The notes under the pieces are model-generated. The model ran no database searches, was not told the DNA's origin, and saw only the letters and a program-made list of their open reading frames with translations. This document shows positions 1-11,737 of a stretch of DNA of 64,000 nt, one piece after another. How positions within the stretch are numbered: the stretch's first letter is position 1; every line of letters begins with the position of its first letter. The translations under genes and the position numbers were made by a program. The DNA comes from Garcia nutans (lineage: Eukaryota > Streptophyta > Magnoliopsida > Malpighiales > Euphorbiaceae). Where the stretch lies: NCBI GenBank assembly GCA_947685225.1, contig CANTUV010000037.1, positions 26,183,001 to 26,247,000 on the forward strand. The letters run 5' to 3'.

Positions 1-780
1 AGTGATTTTAGAGTGTTTCAATGGTGGGAAATTAGTTTGTTTAGTTTGCTATAAAGATTTTTTTGAAATTTTTAATATTTTGTATATTATATTTTGTTGT
101 TTAAGTTGTTTCGTGCATATATGATGTTTTGAGAATTCTGAAATTTTGCAAATTAATTTTGATTAGAGTGAAATTTTAATTTCTACTAGGGTTTTGGGAG
201 TGCTTGATTTCTGTTAATTTTAATTATAATTTATTTGTTAATTTTTGAATTGGGAATTTCTATTAGGGTTTTGTAATTATTTTTATTTTTGCTAGGGTTT
301 TCTAGAAATTTTGATTGTATCTGAAAAATATTAAATAATTGAGTTTAATTTTGAATTATAAAATAATGTAATTTAAAAAAAAATTGACAATATTTGAATA
401 TTTTTTTTAAATACTGCCTACACCAAACATTAAGAAAGTATAAAAAAAATTATGGATGAATAAAACTCATTACCTCAAATGTATGCATGATTCCCCCTAG
501 TTTTAACATAAATATAATTGATTATAAAATTAAAATTTTCTTCTATCTTTATTTACTAATTAAATTTATGCTATGAGTTAAAAAATTTAAATTTATGCTA
601 TAAACTGTATAATAAATTATTTTGATAATTCATTTTAAAGGATAATAGAAAATATTATAGCATAGTTTTGAATAATATAGTTTAATTTAAAAAAATTGGA
701 AATTATTTCAAAATTTTCATTTGAAATTTTTTTGTTATAGTTATATTTGCAAGACATGATGAACCCAAGAGATACATTAA
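1..780. other. AT-rich sequence without recognisable gene
   Basis: I see no coding frame of substance here. The stretch is AT-rich with several scattered copies of the TAGGGTTTT motif, which is also common in family A LTRs, so it may be an old LTR remnant, but I cannot align it convincingly. The last five bases (ATTAA, 776-780) are the left half of the imperfect target-site duplication of the following solo LTR. Confidence 0.4.
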
Positions 781-3123
781 TGTGAGCGGGGATTTTCGCC
801 CCCACTCCCGGTGGAATGGTTCTTGCGACTTCGGCACTATTTAAGCTCGGGGCCTTAGAGAACACGGACCTAAGTCCGGAGAAAATGGAGTCGCCATCCG
901 GACGGGCTGGGAAAAAGAAAGGAGTGGATGACTCGATTCCTAAGGAATCCCCAACCCCCTAATGGGTTCGGAAAGTTGGGTACGTGTGGGGAAGGTGAGA
1001 AATGACCCAGCCCCCCACAACGCCCGGTTCATTGGAACCGGTCTCCTTTACAGGTTTTAATATTATAAAATTCTTAAGTATAACAATATTATCCATATTA
1101 CACACAGTAATTGAAATAAAGCATCGTTATATTAAAAATCAAAGCAATGTCCAAGCAAAATAAATAAATGGACACCCATCCAATGATGGAAATATATCCT
1201 TACATCATCCATGTCTAAGCTAAATAGGATACCCACCAAAAGGTAGAAACATGTCATTTACATTGGTCTAAAATATAAAAGCAATTTAAATTACATAGAA
1301 CTTGATTAATGAGGTACCCACAAAGTGGAAACATCCCTCTTACAACATTTGGAAATTAAAATAAATCGATAGAAATAAATAATCATTCATCATAAATAAA
1401 TCATTCATTAAAGATATTAAACATCAATCAAAATAGAAAATAAACATCCATCCACGATAAATTAAATAAATCAAACATTGAATAAATAAATCAAAGCATA
1501 TAATAAACTACATAATTAAATCTAAAATTAAATAAAGTAATAAATATATAATTTAGGGTTCGCATTTTAAAATAGAATTTTAGAATTTTAGTTACTAAAT
1601 TAGGGATTTGAAAAAAAGAAAGTTAAATACGCGAACTCATAATACACAAATGAATATTGACCCCTTCAACGAGCCCATACAGTGGTCTCGCTAGCCGGTT
1701 GTGGGCAGGGGTCAAGGGGGCAGCGCCCCAGAAAATTTTGGAAATTGGCTTCTAGGATTGTAGGTTTTGGTGTTGAAAATTAAGATTTTAGAGTTTAGAA
1801 TTTAGAAAATAGGGTTTTGGAATTTTGAGTAACTAATATTATTTTTTTAGATGAATAATGCTACTGAATGTTTTAATGATTTAGGGTTTTGGAGGTTTTA
1901 TGAAAATAATGCTACTGTGATTTAAAATAAATATGTTTGGTAACAGATTGTTATTTTAGTTTTACTATATTGGATTTGAATGTTTAGGTTTATAAGGTTT
2001 TAAGGATTAGGTTTAGGGTTTAGGAAAACTAGGGTTTATGGTTTTGGTTTTGAGGGAATTAGGGTTTTTAGTGTTTCGAAAAATATGTTTGGTTTTAGGA
2101 TTGAAGAAAATAGTTTAGAGTTTTTCTAAAGTTTTTGGAAATAAGCAAAACGATTTAAGGTTTTTAGAAATAGAAAAGTATTTTTTAGGGTTTTTAGAAA
2201 TAAAAGGATCAATTTAGGGTTTTAAAGTTTTGAAGAAACAGGTTGAATGATTTAAGGTTTTTGGAAAACAAAGAAACGAATTAAGATTTTTAAGATATTT
2301 AGAAATAGAGGAAATCACTTAAGGTTTCTGGAAATAAAGATCAAGTTATTACATCTTCAAAGATTGAAGTTTTGAGTGTATAATCTTTTGAATCAAATAA
2401 AGAACGAAGCTACTGTAAGAAACAAAAAGAAATTAAGAATTCAAACCTTCGTTCGTTGGTTCCACCAAAAATTGCTTATTGGATGAACAAGGTCAAAGGC
2501 AAGATGGCTACTTTTGATGGATTGATTACTTGCTTGCTTATTCCTCTCAAAAGAAGGTCCGATCGATTTCACTGCTAGCAGGAATTCTTAAAATCTGATT
2601 TCCTTTCAATGTTTTTCCTCCTAAATTTCCCTCCAAATTTCGGTCCCCCTTTTTATTGTTTTTTTTACTCCTTATTTATAGAAGATTTTGATGATTAATT
2701 TCACTTGTTCACGGAATCTAACATTAATTAAGAAAAGGAAACCGAAACCGAAACTGAATTGAATTTGATTTCGGAAAAATTTGCGTCGAAAAAATTTCGC
2801 TAGCGAAAAAAACTGCTGCGAAAAAATTGCGCTGGCGAAAAAGTTACCGCAGTTGGGGCAGGCGAAATTGCCTGCGGGCCATTTCGCAGCCTCCCTTTTC
2901 GGCGACGAAAGTTTTCATCGCCGATTCTTATTTTTATTTTTATTTATTTGTTTATTATTATTATTTTTTATTAATTATAAAAATTAAATACTAAAGCAAA
3001 TATTATTTAATTAAGATAACAAAATTTATTTTGGACTAATTAAAATATATTGGACAACACAAAATTATTTTGGACTAATTAAAATATATTGGATCGGACT
3101 GGGTCAAAAATTAAGGGTCTACA
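781..3123 (-). mobile_element. Solo LTR, family A (TAT-type Ty3/gypsy)
   Basis: The stretch begins TGTGAGCGGGGATTTT and ends TTAAGGGTCTACA, i.e. TG...CA termini when read on the minus strand. The same terminal sequences bound the LTRs of element A (29866-31863, 57795-59789) and element D (42280-44481, 50896-52994). No PBS, PPT or gag flanks it, so it is a solo LTR left by recombination between two LTRs. Flanking bases are ATTAA (776-780) and ATTAC (3124-3128), a 4/5 match for a 5-bp duplication. It carries many dispersed TTAGGGTTT motifs around 1550-2240 and a GC-rich patch of TTCGC/GCGAA inverted repeats at 2775-2925. Confidence 0.85.
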
Positions 3124-3849
3124 ATTACTCTAATATTATGAAGTCAAAAGCTTGATCATTTTCTCACCTTTTAAATATATGATTCTTTGTTTTCTTTTAT
3201 TTTCTTATTACCAATTTTAATTTAATTTTTAATTAATAAATGGCCTTTTATTTTTAGTTAGAAATTTAGCATTAGAAAAAGTATTAGAATATAAATTATT
3301 GAGAAGAATTCAAGTTCTATTTATCCTTATTTAATAATAATAATAATAATAATAATTTTTAAGCCTAAAGATACCTAGATTTTATTGTCTAATTTAAAAA
3401 AAAAATAAACATTGTCTTGACATAAATATTAATTAATTGAATTCCAGTCATAAACAAAACTAATAATTTAGAATAATGTAAAAGATTTATTTAGAATGCG
3501 CCATCATATTAGCCAAAATAAGTAAATAGAATAGGAATAAAAAAAAAATTAAAGTATAACCATAATACAATATCCTATTAAAGAAATTAAGTAAATAAAA
3601 TAACAATAATACATCATCCTATTAAAAATGTAAGTACAACGTAATTGTTATTTAAGCGTAAATACAATAACAATAAAACATCTTATTTAATGTTTTACTC
3701 ATATGCTTACATTTAGTTATAAGTGTAATTTTTTTGTTTGTTGCTACTTTTTTTGTTATATGAACACTGAATAATATGCAAATAATAATTAACATTAAAT
3801 AATTACAGCTTAATTTTTTCTGTAAATAGTAAAATCTACAAAAATGGAT
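3124..3849. other. AT-rich intergenic stretch left of CACTA remnant
   Basis: There is no credible coding region. It contains a short (AAT)n run near 3339-3356 and two imperfect direct copies of an AATAC/TATCCTATTAAA-containing segment near 3560-3630. The left end of the CACTA element that follows should lie here or further left, but I find no CACTA terminus matching the right end at 6343, so that end is lost or truncated. Confidence 0.5.
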
Positions 3850-3864
3850 AATGAAAGATTGTGA

Positions 3865-4062
3865 ATGTATAAAAAGATGGATCAATATGGTCTTATTAGT
3901 GAAGAATGTAATGTTGATGTGCAAACCTTTATTCAATTTGTTAGTATTCAACCTGCATTTATAGATAGGGATAAAATTAAGTACCCATGTAAAAATTGCC
4001 ATGATAGAAAATTCTTCTATATAAATGAGTGGAGTAGGAATGGAAAACGATATATCACGTGA
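3865..4062 (+). pseudogene. CACTA transposase-associated domain (TNP2 N-terminus)
   Basis: A 65-codon open frame encodes a single recognisable domain, the transposase-associated domain (Pfam PF13963 type) that opens plant En/Spm TNP2-type proteins. The visible landmarks are MYKKMD near the start, a FIQF-x-SIQPAF segment, and the cysteine pair CKNC followed by DRKFF, the zinc-binding-like signature of this domain. In full-length proteins the domain is followed by several hundred residues of TNP2 catalytic sequence. Here the frame ends at a TGA and the catalytic part is missing, so the protein is a non-functional stub. The domain assignment is from recognition of the family pattern; a profile search would settle it. 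Confidence 0.75.
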
Positions 4063-4319
4063 TCTGATCACTCCACATAGTGTGGCAAGGATGTCATGAA
4101 CACATTCAGTTTCAAATGCGCATGTTGTTTTGTCCAACGCTCCTCTACCACTTTCAGTAGTTTCTTCGCCTTAGCATTGTTAATTCTGCTATGACAGTGG
4201 ATGGTAGGGAATTGTACCCATACTAGTCTTAATCGTGACCTGTAAGAATTTCATTCCTTTCTTTTCAATTGAGTTATACATAAATATATTATTTAAATTT
4301 GAGTGTGAATTATTTTTAT

Positions 4320-5100
4320 TATTTTAGGTTGGAGCTTTCTAATCATTGTGCATGAAGGATCACCAAAAATTTTGTTGAGAGGATTGATATTGAGTGGACT
4401 AAGTGGGCCACATTCTCTACTGAGACTAAGACATTTTACTGGCAAGAGTTTAAGATATCCAAACATTTAATTCTTTGTTTTTCTTTAATTAAATGTTAGT
4501 TAAATATATTAATTATTTATTTCATATATTGATAGATGATAAATAATGTATTTTTATTACTGTAATTTTGGATAATACATGCTTTTTAGTAGATTTTTAC
4601 GTGGGATAAGGGGCTTGAGTCTAAAGTTTATAAGGCTTGGCATAGGAAAGTAGCCAAGCAATATGTAGATATGCTTAACCTTTTGAAGAAGCAGCAGGAG
4701 CAACCTGTGTATATTACTGAAGATATTTAGGAGCAATGGATCGAGTATTAGAGCAAGCCAAAAATAGTAATAGAGGCCCAGTAGCGAGCAATGAATAAAA
4801 GAGGTAACTAATGGTCTAAGACTGTCTACACACACTAGAGGCTTTATCTTCCACAAAGAGCATCAATGATGCTTAATAAGTATAATTATTTAGTCAATTT
4901 AAACATTTAATTAAAACTATTATATATATATTAGTTGTTTTGTAAGAAATTCATATAATATTATTTATTATTTGAAGGCACTTCGGAATGGATGCGAGCC
5001 TACACCACATGAGTTGTTCTTATATACACATATGTGCAATAATGATGGTGAAATATTTGTCTACCAATGTTCTAAAGAAATTAATGCAAGTTTTTTCAGT
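4320..5100 (+). pseudogene. Transposase_24 (Ptta/En/Spm) remnant
   Basis: Translating the plus strand with frame changes gives pieces of the Ptta/En/Spm transposase family (Pfam PF03004 type). Near 4340-4460 there is RITKNFVERIDIEWTKW and FYWQEFK. Near 4610-4740 there is KVYKAWHRKVAKQYVDML followed by an EQWIEY-like segment. At 4979-5090 there is CEPTPHELFLYTHM and a GEIFVYQ segment, matching the family's PTPxELFxxTH signature. Stops interrupt every frame (for example TAG within 4725-4800). The sequence before 4320 ends TTATTTTAG, an intron acceptor, and CCTGTAAG at about 4240 looks like the matching donor. This is a decayed, once intron-containing gene of the CACTA element. Confidence 0.65.
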
Positions 5101-5799
5101 AAATCAAAAATACAAATCTTTTTTTAAGATATGCTAATTTTCAAAAAAATTACATGATTTTTTTTTATTTTATTTTAGGATAGTTGTTAGTATTGGCAAG
5201 TAGCTATCCCAAAATTTTTGATGGTATTGCTTTTTTATGATGCTATTGGCGAATCTGCAAAAGGATGGGTTTATGGACTTGGATCCCAAGCTTTCGCCTT
5301 ATGCATCCCCTTTAGCCTCTCATTCTTCAGAGACTACACATTTTACACTTCAGTCTGCACACCAACATGAGATGGATGCAATTAAATAGGAGCTCCAATC
5401 TCAATTTGATCATAGACTAGAATAGATGAAGAGCAGATGCAACAGTTGCCGTCATAACTAGCATTAATCTAGCAAGGTTAGCAGTCTCATCCCGTTGACT
5501 CTTTCTCATTGCCCTAAACATCTCCTGATGATTGTTGATAGTTTTTTTTTGGATTTCAGTGTTCTATATGAATATTATTAATATCTTAGGTACATTATGG
5601 ATGTTTTGTTGGTTTAGTATTTTGATGTTGCATATTTTTTTGGATTTGTATTGTTTAAAAGAGTATGGATGTTTGGTTGTTTTAGTACAATTTGATGTTG
5701 TGGTATTAGTTATGGATGTTTGGAATATACTATAAATTTAATTATATTGATCTATATTTATTATTATATTTTACATAATTAATTATAGCAAATAAAAGA

Positions 5800-6343
5800 A
5801 AAAATTTGCGATGAAAGTGAAAATCATCGCCAGAGTACTTTAGTACAAAACTACAACAACTAATCGACGTCTATCGCAATTTGGCAACGAAATACCTATT
5901 GCCCATTGATTCACAATTTTTAGTAATTCTTAATGTCGTGACATACTCGTCGCTATATTGCGATATTCTACCTATAAAACTAGCCATCACTAAATTTAGC
6001 TAAGGCTATCAATCGCAAAAATTAGCAACTTTTTTTTTTCTCTTTGTACTGATAAACTATCAAAAAATAGATACAAAATTAGCTATAAAAATTGCCATTG
6101 GTAAATGTCAAAGGAAGATGATTGTAAAGTCATAACAAAAGAAGTTTGCCAAATCTTTATTTTTTATTGTTTTCATGATAGTGATCCAAGCATAGCAACA
6201 GACAGAAAAAAATCAGCAGCTCAAGTATTAACAGCTGTACAAATAACTACAATAAGGGACCTGTCACTAATCATGTTTAGCAACATATTTTAATGATTTA
6301 GCGATGGATTTTTTCGTCACTAAACAATGAGTTTCATGTAGTG
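5800..6343. repeat. CACTA right subterminal repeats and terminal inverted repeat
   Basis: Short motifs with a GCGATG or CGTCGC core recur in both orientations (for example near 5807, 5864, 5950, 6010 and 6301), ending with the GTAGTG terminus at 6343. CACTA transposases bind such subterminal repeats. The last 40 bases, with CGTCAC and the terminal hexamer, are the best-preserved part. Confidence 0.6.
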
Positions 6344-6659
6344 CTCTGTAACAATGTTAATTGGAAATTGCATTATTTTATGAGAATTCAATAGTGTGTT
6401 ATATCATATTTCCATGTAGTTGGTTAATCAAACACATGGTTAAGAGGCTTCAAATTATATTTTTTTACTAGCATGTTTATTTTATTAATTTCATTATTTA
6501 TTTTGTTATTAAAAAATATTTATAATATCAAATCATGTATATAATTTCAAAAGTCTAATTGTAAAATTTTTAAAAATAAAATTACATTTATACAATTAAA
6601 AATATATTTAAATATAAATTGAAATTATATGTATATATATATAAAATAAAATTCTATAT

Positions 6660-7341
6660 AAGGCATCCATTCTCTTCTCATCAAAAGCATTGAGATGGTT
6701 GTGATACCCTTGACCCACTCTGCTTCATTAAGCTGGCTTCCTTAGATAATCTTGGCTAAGCAATCTCCATCTCAATTGGCAACATAGCTTCTATGCCATA
6801 TACCAAAGAGTAGGAAGTTTCCCCTATCAAACTGTAGATGAAAGTTTTGGATCCCCACAAAAAAAATGGCAATTGTTCATGCCCATTTCTATTATTATCA
6901 ACCATTTTATACAAAATTAAGTTAATGACTTTGTTTGTAGCTTTGACTGCACCTTTAATTCGAGGCCGGTAGGGAGAAGACCTATGATGCTAAATCTTCT
7001 ATTTCTTTAGCAAGATGACTACTTCTTTCAAAATGCGATCTGTTATCTAAAATGATTTCGAGGCCGGTAGGGAGAAGACCTATGATGCTAAATCTTCTAT
7101 TTCTTTAGCAAGATGACTACTTCTTTCAAAATGCGATCTGTTATCTAAAATGATCTCGAAAAGAACTCCGGGCCAATGAAAGATGTTAGTTTGGATAAAA
7201 TGGGCTACTTTCTTGGAGTTAAGGATTGTACATAATGTCGCTTCAACCTACTTGGTGAAAGAATTTACAACTACCAAGATGTACTTGTGATAATTGGATG
7301 ACTTGCTGTTATCCTCCCAATAATGTTTATACCTTAGGTGT
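6660..7341 (-). pseudogene. TAT-like Ty3/gypsy integrase fragment
   Basis: The minus strand, read through several frames, gives a truncated retroviral-type integrase. From 7341 downward there are GINIIGRIT (equivalent of GIDIIG before the first catalytic Asp region), YILVVVNSFTK, KKVAHFIQTNI, then ILDNRSHF (around the second Asp). Further on come HHRSSPYRP, GAVKATNKVI (third catalytic position, Glu replaced by Lys), LPFFLWGSKT and SYSLVYGIEAMLP. This is the pattern of TAT-lineage integrases such as the one in element A at 40764-41650. No LTR, RT or gag belongs to it in the window. A 98-bp tandem duplication (6959-7154) lies inside the domain and further breaks it. Confidence 0.7.
6959..7154. 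repeat. 98-bp perfect tandem duplication
   Basis: The segment beginning TTCGAGGCCGG at 6959 is repeated from 7057, and I see no difference between the two 98-base copies. It lies inside the integrase fragment, and 98 is not a multiple of three, so it shifts the frame. Confidence 0.9.
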
Positions 7342-9024
7342 AATACCCTTTACATAGTCCATGTAACATCCTAAAATTTTTGAAAATTTCTAATTTTTGG
7401 AAAATTTGATAAAATAAATTATAATTTAAAAGGATAAATTAAATTAATAGTTTTAAATGAAAATGAAGGGATTTTCAATGAAAAAGTGGAATATATATGT
7501 GATATATATACAAAATATACATAACATATTAAAAGTTAACACTTTTTAAAAGAAAGGGTATTTTGGTAATTAAATCTTATAAATTCAAAATTAATAAAAT
7601 AATTCAAAAACAAATTATTTTTGAATTGAAGAGGGAAATTAGGACTTTTAATTTATTAAAAAATAATTAAATATTAAATTATTTTAATATATATATATAT
7701 ATGGTTTAAAATAAAAGATGAAAGGAAAAGAAATATTAAAAGTCTTCTTCTTCTTCTTCTTCTTCTCTTTACTTTGGCCGAATTTTCTATGGGAGTTAGA
7801 CCAAGAATTTGATTCTTCCATACTCCATAAATTGAAGGAATTAATAAGCTGCAAGTGGATTTTTGGTGATCTCCACCAAAATTAGTAAGTTTCCATCTCT
7901 TTTCTTTGAATTCTTTGGAAATTTGGATTATGTGTTTGAGATTTTGATGTAGTATATTATAATTGTTGAAATTAGTGTGTATGATGTTATTTTGGGTAGT
8001 TAACAATGATTCTAAGGTTAGATTGAAGAGATGATGGAGTTTGGTTAAAGAATGGTGAAGAGAGAGAATTTAGGGTTATGGATTTTTGGGGTTTTGAAAA
8101 CATAAACTTTAATTGTGCAAATTGGTTCTAAATGAGTTGTTTTGATTCTTAAACAAGTATTTTAAAGTCAAATATTGGATTTGGTGGTGTTGGGTTGGAG
8201 TTTGAGAATGGAAGTGGAAATTTAGGGTTTTGGAAAAGTGATTTTTCAAAGTGGTTGAATTGTATGATTTTATTTGTTTAAGAATGTTGTTTAGTGTTAA
8301 AAGTGATGAATATAAGCTTGGAATGAGTAATGGATTGTGTTGGAATGGAAAACCTTCAATGGGGGAAAGTTATGCCATTTTTGAGATTTTGCGTATAAGA
8401 GTGTATTTTTATAATGTAAATGATTTAAATGTATTAAAATATGTTTTTAATAATATAAATAAACTTAAAACACTAATTTAATTGTAGTAGAATGGAATTT
8501 TAATGTTGAAGTAAGAAAAGGCTAAATTTTTAAAAATTTGTACGAGTGATGTGTAATTATGGTTTAATGTTGGAAATACCATTAAATGTGATACTAAATG
8601 ATTATTTGTTATCACATTTGGTTTAGGCATTGAGGGAGGTTGATTTGCTTCATCCAAGTGGTGAAAGGCAATTTCAAAAGATTGGATTGAAGATTGTTTT
8701 TAGCTTGATTTGGGTTGCTAGTGGAGGTATGTACAAACTTTGAATATAATGTTTATATTTGCATAACATTTGGACTTAACACATTTTGGTTGAAAAATGT
8801 GTTAAGCTACTTGGTTCATTGATTGTGTTTGAATAATGTACTATGACATTTGTAATGTCATATATGTGTTAAATTCATTGTGAAAAGCCATTGATAATGG
8901 CTAAATTGTGTAAAATGTGAAATATGCATATTATGTGAAAATACCCAAAGAAATTGGGTAATGCGTTGTGAATGCAAAAAATGAGATATGTGTAATAATG
9001 AAATGAATTTATATTGATAAAAAT

Positions 9025-9095
9025 GAGAAAAGTGACAAAAGTGAGAAAAATGAGAAAGAAGTGAAAAATGAGAAAAGTGAGAAAAAAAAAGTGAA
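9025..9095. repeat. Purine-rich GTGAGAAAAAT minisatellite in F1 LTR
   Basis: About six imperfect copies of a GTGAGAAAAAT-like unit lie head to tail within the family F LTR. The inverted F copies carry the complementary pyrimidine-rich stretch (TTTTTCTCATTTTTCTCATT type at about 26665-26715), so the array predates their separation. Confidence 0.7.
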
Positions 9096-9735
9096 AATAA
9101 GGCAATGTGCCTAGATTGAATATGTAAAAATGAGAAAGAGATTAATAATGAGAAATATGAATAAATTGTGTGCCTAGTATGTTATTCAATTTTCAGAGTT
9201 TTGGGTTTGGCGGCATGCCTATGATTGCCTACGAGCTATACACTGGAATGGTGAAAAGACTGGATCGTAAGCCAGGTCAGTTGATAAATATGATATTTTT
9301 GGGGTGAAAAGACTGGGTCGTAAGCCTCAAAAACTGCAGCAGTCTAGCCGAGTTGAGGACCAATGTAACACCCCTATATCCCGTATACATACAAAGCATG
9401 CTTATACGATCGTATTATACGTATACTGAATATAGAAAATGCCACAATTTAAAAATACACAAATCATATCTCGAAAAAGAAATAAAACAAATATCAATCA
9501 TTTAAAAGAAATCCATAAAATATAATAGATGAAAACGTTTATTAATACACAGCGGAAGTTATAACAAGTACTTACAAGTACAAATACATAAAAATTTGAT
9601 ATTTACAAAACATAGATTATATACATGATTGGCAGCTTGATTCTCTGATCTTTAAGCTCTAATCCAACTCTTCAAGCACAAACTCAACTAGGTCTAGAAG
9701 AATCCTCTGTCTCAACCCTATCAACTCTATCACCT

Positions 9736-9757
9736 GCGCGATGAATCACAATCGCGC
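9736..9757. promoter_or_regulatory. Conserved LTR hairpin GCGCGAT-N8-ATCGCGC
   Basis: Two perfectly complementary 7-base arms enclose an 8-base spacer (GAATCACA). The same structure is at 16946-16967 in the other B LTR and at 34984-35005 in solo LTR J, with a weaker version in solo LTR G near 24850. It lies about 375 bp from the LTR 3' end. Its role is unknown; RNA folding or a protein-binding site are possible. Confidence 0.55.
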
Positions 9758-9952
9758 TGAGCCAACAACTCAGTAGTACAAACCATAATGATAATATGCA
9801 ATATCAATATCAATGTCATACATTCAACCAATAAAGATCATACTTATAAATGTTACATTTTATTATTTCAATAATTATATCATCATCCATTATACTCATT
9901 TAATATGATATTCAAAGTTCTTCATTATAGCCAACAACCATGGCTTCATATA

Positions 9953-10250
9953 CGAACCTTCCCCCAACCAGGTCGGTAGTCCAAGTTCGGTTGCCCAGCT
10001 CTCTGGGTCCGCATGGTTCCGCAGGAGGCAGATAGGCACATATAAGACTATCAGTAACGAACCTTCCCCCAACCAGGTCGGTAGTCCAAGTTCGGTTGCC
10101 CAACCACTGGGTCCGCATGGTTCCTCAGGAGGCAGATAGGTACGTAATACTGACTATATCGAACCTTCCCCCAACCAGGTCGGTAATCCAAGTTCGGTTG
10201 CCCAACCACTGGGTCCGCATGGTTCCGCAGGAGGCAGATAGGTCCGTTCA
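9953..10250. repeat. Three ~103-bp tandem repeats in B 3' LTR
   Basis: Units start with CGAACCTTCCCCCAACCAGG at 9953, 10058 and about 10160. Each contains CCAAGTTCGGTTGCC, GGGTCCGCATGGTTCC and GAGGCAGATAGG. The same array is in the 5' LTR at 17160-17457. It is a GC-rich island in an AT-rich LTR. Confidence 0.9.
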
Positions 10251-10778
10251 TTTATCTCTTTAAACATTACTTTCTCAATTCATTTCTCATTATAATACAC
10301 AATATCAATTACATTAACTAAACAAACATATCATTATTCAATCATATCATCTAGGCATGCTTCAATCATATCATTCACATCATTATAACTCATCACATTA
10401 ATTTCACATCTCTTTATGTCTCAACTTACATTAAGGTAATTCATATGCATCATCAATGTTCACATTATGTCCCACATTGTACATAACATAACATTATTCA
10501 TATGCATCATCAATATCATCAAATGTATGTTCAAACTCAACATCATATGAATATATGCAATAATGTAGTTTGTACTTACCTTAAGCACCACTTAAACAAC
10601 TCTATTCACTTCCTTTTTTCCCAAGAACTCTTCACTTCTCAAATTAGGACAAATCACCTTCTTCACAACCTAAACCAAACAATGATGAACCACATCAATT
10701 CCAATACAATTTATCACTTGTTAACCTCCTCTTAGACCTTTAGATCACAATTAACAATCCAACAACACACATTATAGC

Positions 10779-10905
10779 CCACGGCCATGGCCACCCCAAC
10801 TCCCACGAGTGTGGGTTAAAGATTGGTTCTGCCTCCCTAGCTCCACACCTCCACGGCCATGGCTATAAATGGCCACGGCCATGGCAACCAAGGCCACGGG
10901 CGTGG
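10779..10905. repeat. CACGGCCATGGC palindrome cluster (B 3' LTR)
   Basis: Four or more copies of a CCACGGCCATGGC or GGGCGTGG core occur in about 125 bases; the core GGCCATGGCC is palindromic. The equivalent cluster is in the 5' LTR at 17988-18110. Comparable GC-rich palindromic arrays occur in LTRs of other families in this window. Confidence 0.75.
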
Positions 10906-11691
10906 CATCCCAAATGCTACTGCCTTCGACCAAAACATGTATTCCAAGCTTCTAACTCCATCAAAACCCAAAAATCATGAAGTCTAACAAAAATAATAAA
11001 CCAAACTTAACATTAACAACACTTACCAACTCAAAACCCTAAAACCAACATCACTCTTACTCTTTCAATACCAACATCCACTTAACTTATCATCTTCAAA
11101 CCAAAACCAACTCCACAATCAATTAAATCAAACATATTCCAACATATAAATATCAATACAACCCTACTGTCAAGTATCAACACTCAAACTTTTACACAAC
11201 TTCAAAAAACAAAAGAGAACAAGAAAGAGAACTTACCAAAATAATGAAACTTCTTGGATTTTCACTTAATCACATGAAAACTCCTTCAATTTTGAGCTTG
11301 AACATCAAAACATAATCTTGCTCTCTCTTGCTTTGGGTGGCCGGCCATCAAAGGAGAAAGGAAAGAAGAAGAAATGAAGAAAAGTCAACATTCTCTTCTC
11401 TTTAAATCTCCACCAAGCAATTAAAAATGAAAATTACTTAAATACCCCTTTTTTTAAATCCTAATTCCCTTATATTCACTTGTCCTTATTAGTAATTTCA
11501 CAATTCACAAATTAAATATCTTCTTCCCTTGACCCACCATTTTGACCAACATATATGTTATATATCTTGCCATATACACAACATATACATTTTCTCTATA
11601 CATTCTTTCCTTTCCCACTACACATATACATTTAATACAAACAAAACAACAATTATCTCAAAACTTCTAGGGTACATTTTGGGATATTACA

Positions 11692-11711
11692 ATTCTCCCC
11701 CTCTAAAAAAA
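11692..11711 (-). other. Element B polypurine tract
   Basis: On the minus strand the bases before the 3' LTR read TTTAGAGGGGGAGAAT and are followed directly by TGTAATATCC. This is the position and composition expected of the plus-strand primer for reverse transcription. Confidence 0.85.
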
Positions 11712-11737
11712 AATTTCGTCATCGAAATTACCTGATA

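Larger units (their letters stand above)
3850..6343 (+). mobile_element. Degenerate CACTA (En/Spm) DNA transposon, right end kept
   Basis: Three observations support this. First, a transposase-associated domain is coded at 3865-4062. Second, a Transposase_24 (Ptta/En/Spm) like remnant lies at about 4320-5090. Third, the right end reads GTTTCATGTAGTG at 6331-6343, whose reverse complement starts CACTAC, as expected of a CACTA terminus. The 500 bases inside that end (5800-6340) carry repeated GCGATG/TCGTCGC-type motifs in both orientations, as is usual for CACTA subterminal regions. The left terminus is not visible, so no 3-bp TSD can be tested. The element is a fossil with many stops. Confidence 0.75.
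9364..11691 (-). repeat. Element B 3' LTR
   Basis: A 2328-bp LTR whose termini read TGTAATATCC...GGGTGTTACA on the coding (minus) strand. Inside, in plus coordinates, are a GCGCGAT-N8-ATCGCGC hairpin (9736-9757), a triplicated ~103-bp repeat (9953-10250), and a cluster of CACGGCCATGGC-type palindromes (10779-10905). The open frames within the triplicated repeat are a by-product of the repeat and are not genes. Confidence 0.92.

Noticed and set aside
3652..4137. 161-codon minus-strand open frame over the CACTA domain
   Set aside because: It is antisense to the recognisable transposase-associated domain and has no domain of its own.
8251..8481. 76-codon open frame in family F1 LTR
   Set aside because: Inside an LTR, AT-rich, not conserved as an open frame in F2 or F3.
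9912..10251. Open frames repeating peptides such as RTQWLGNRTWTTDLVGGRF in the B LTRs (also 17122-17461)
   Set aside because: They arise from the ~103-bp tandem repeat, lie in an LTR, and have no start, domain or codon-level conservation. Different frames are equally open.
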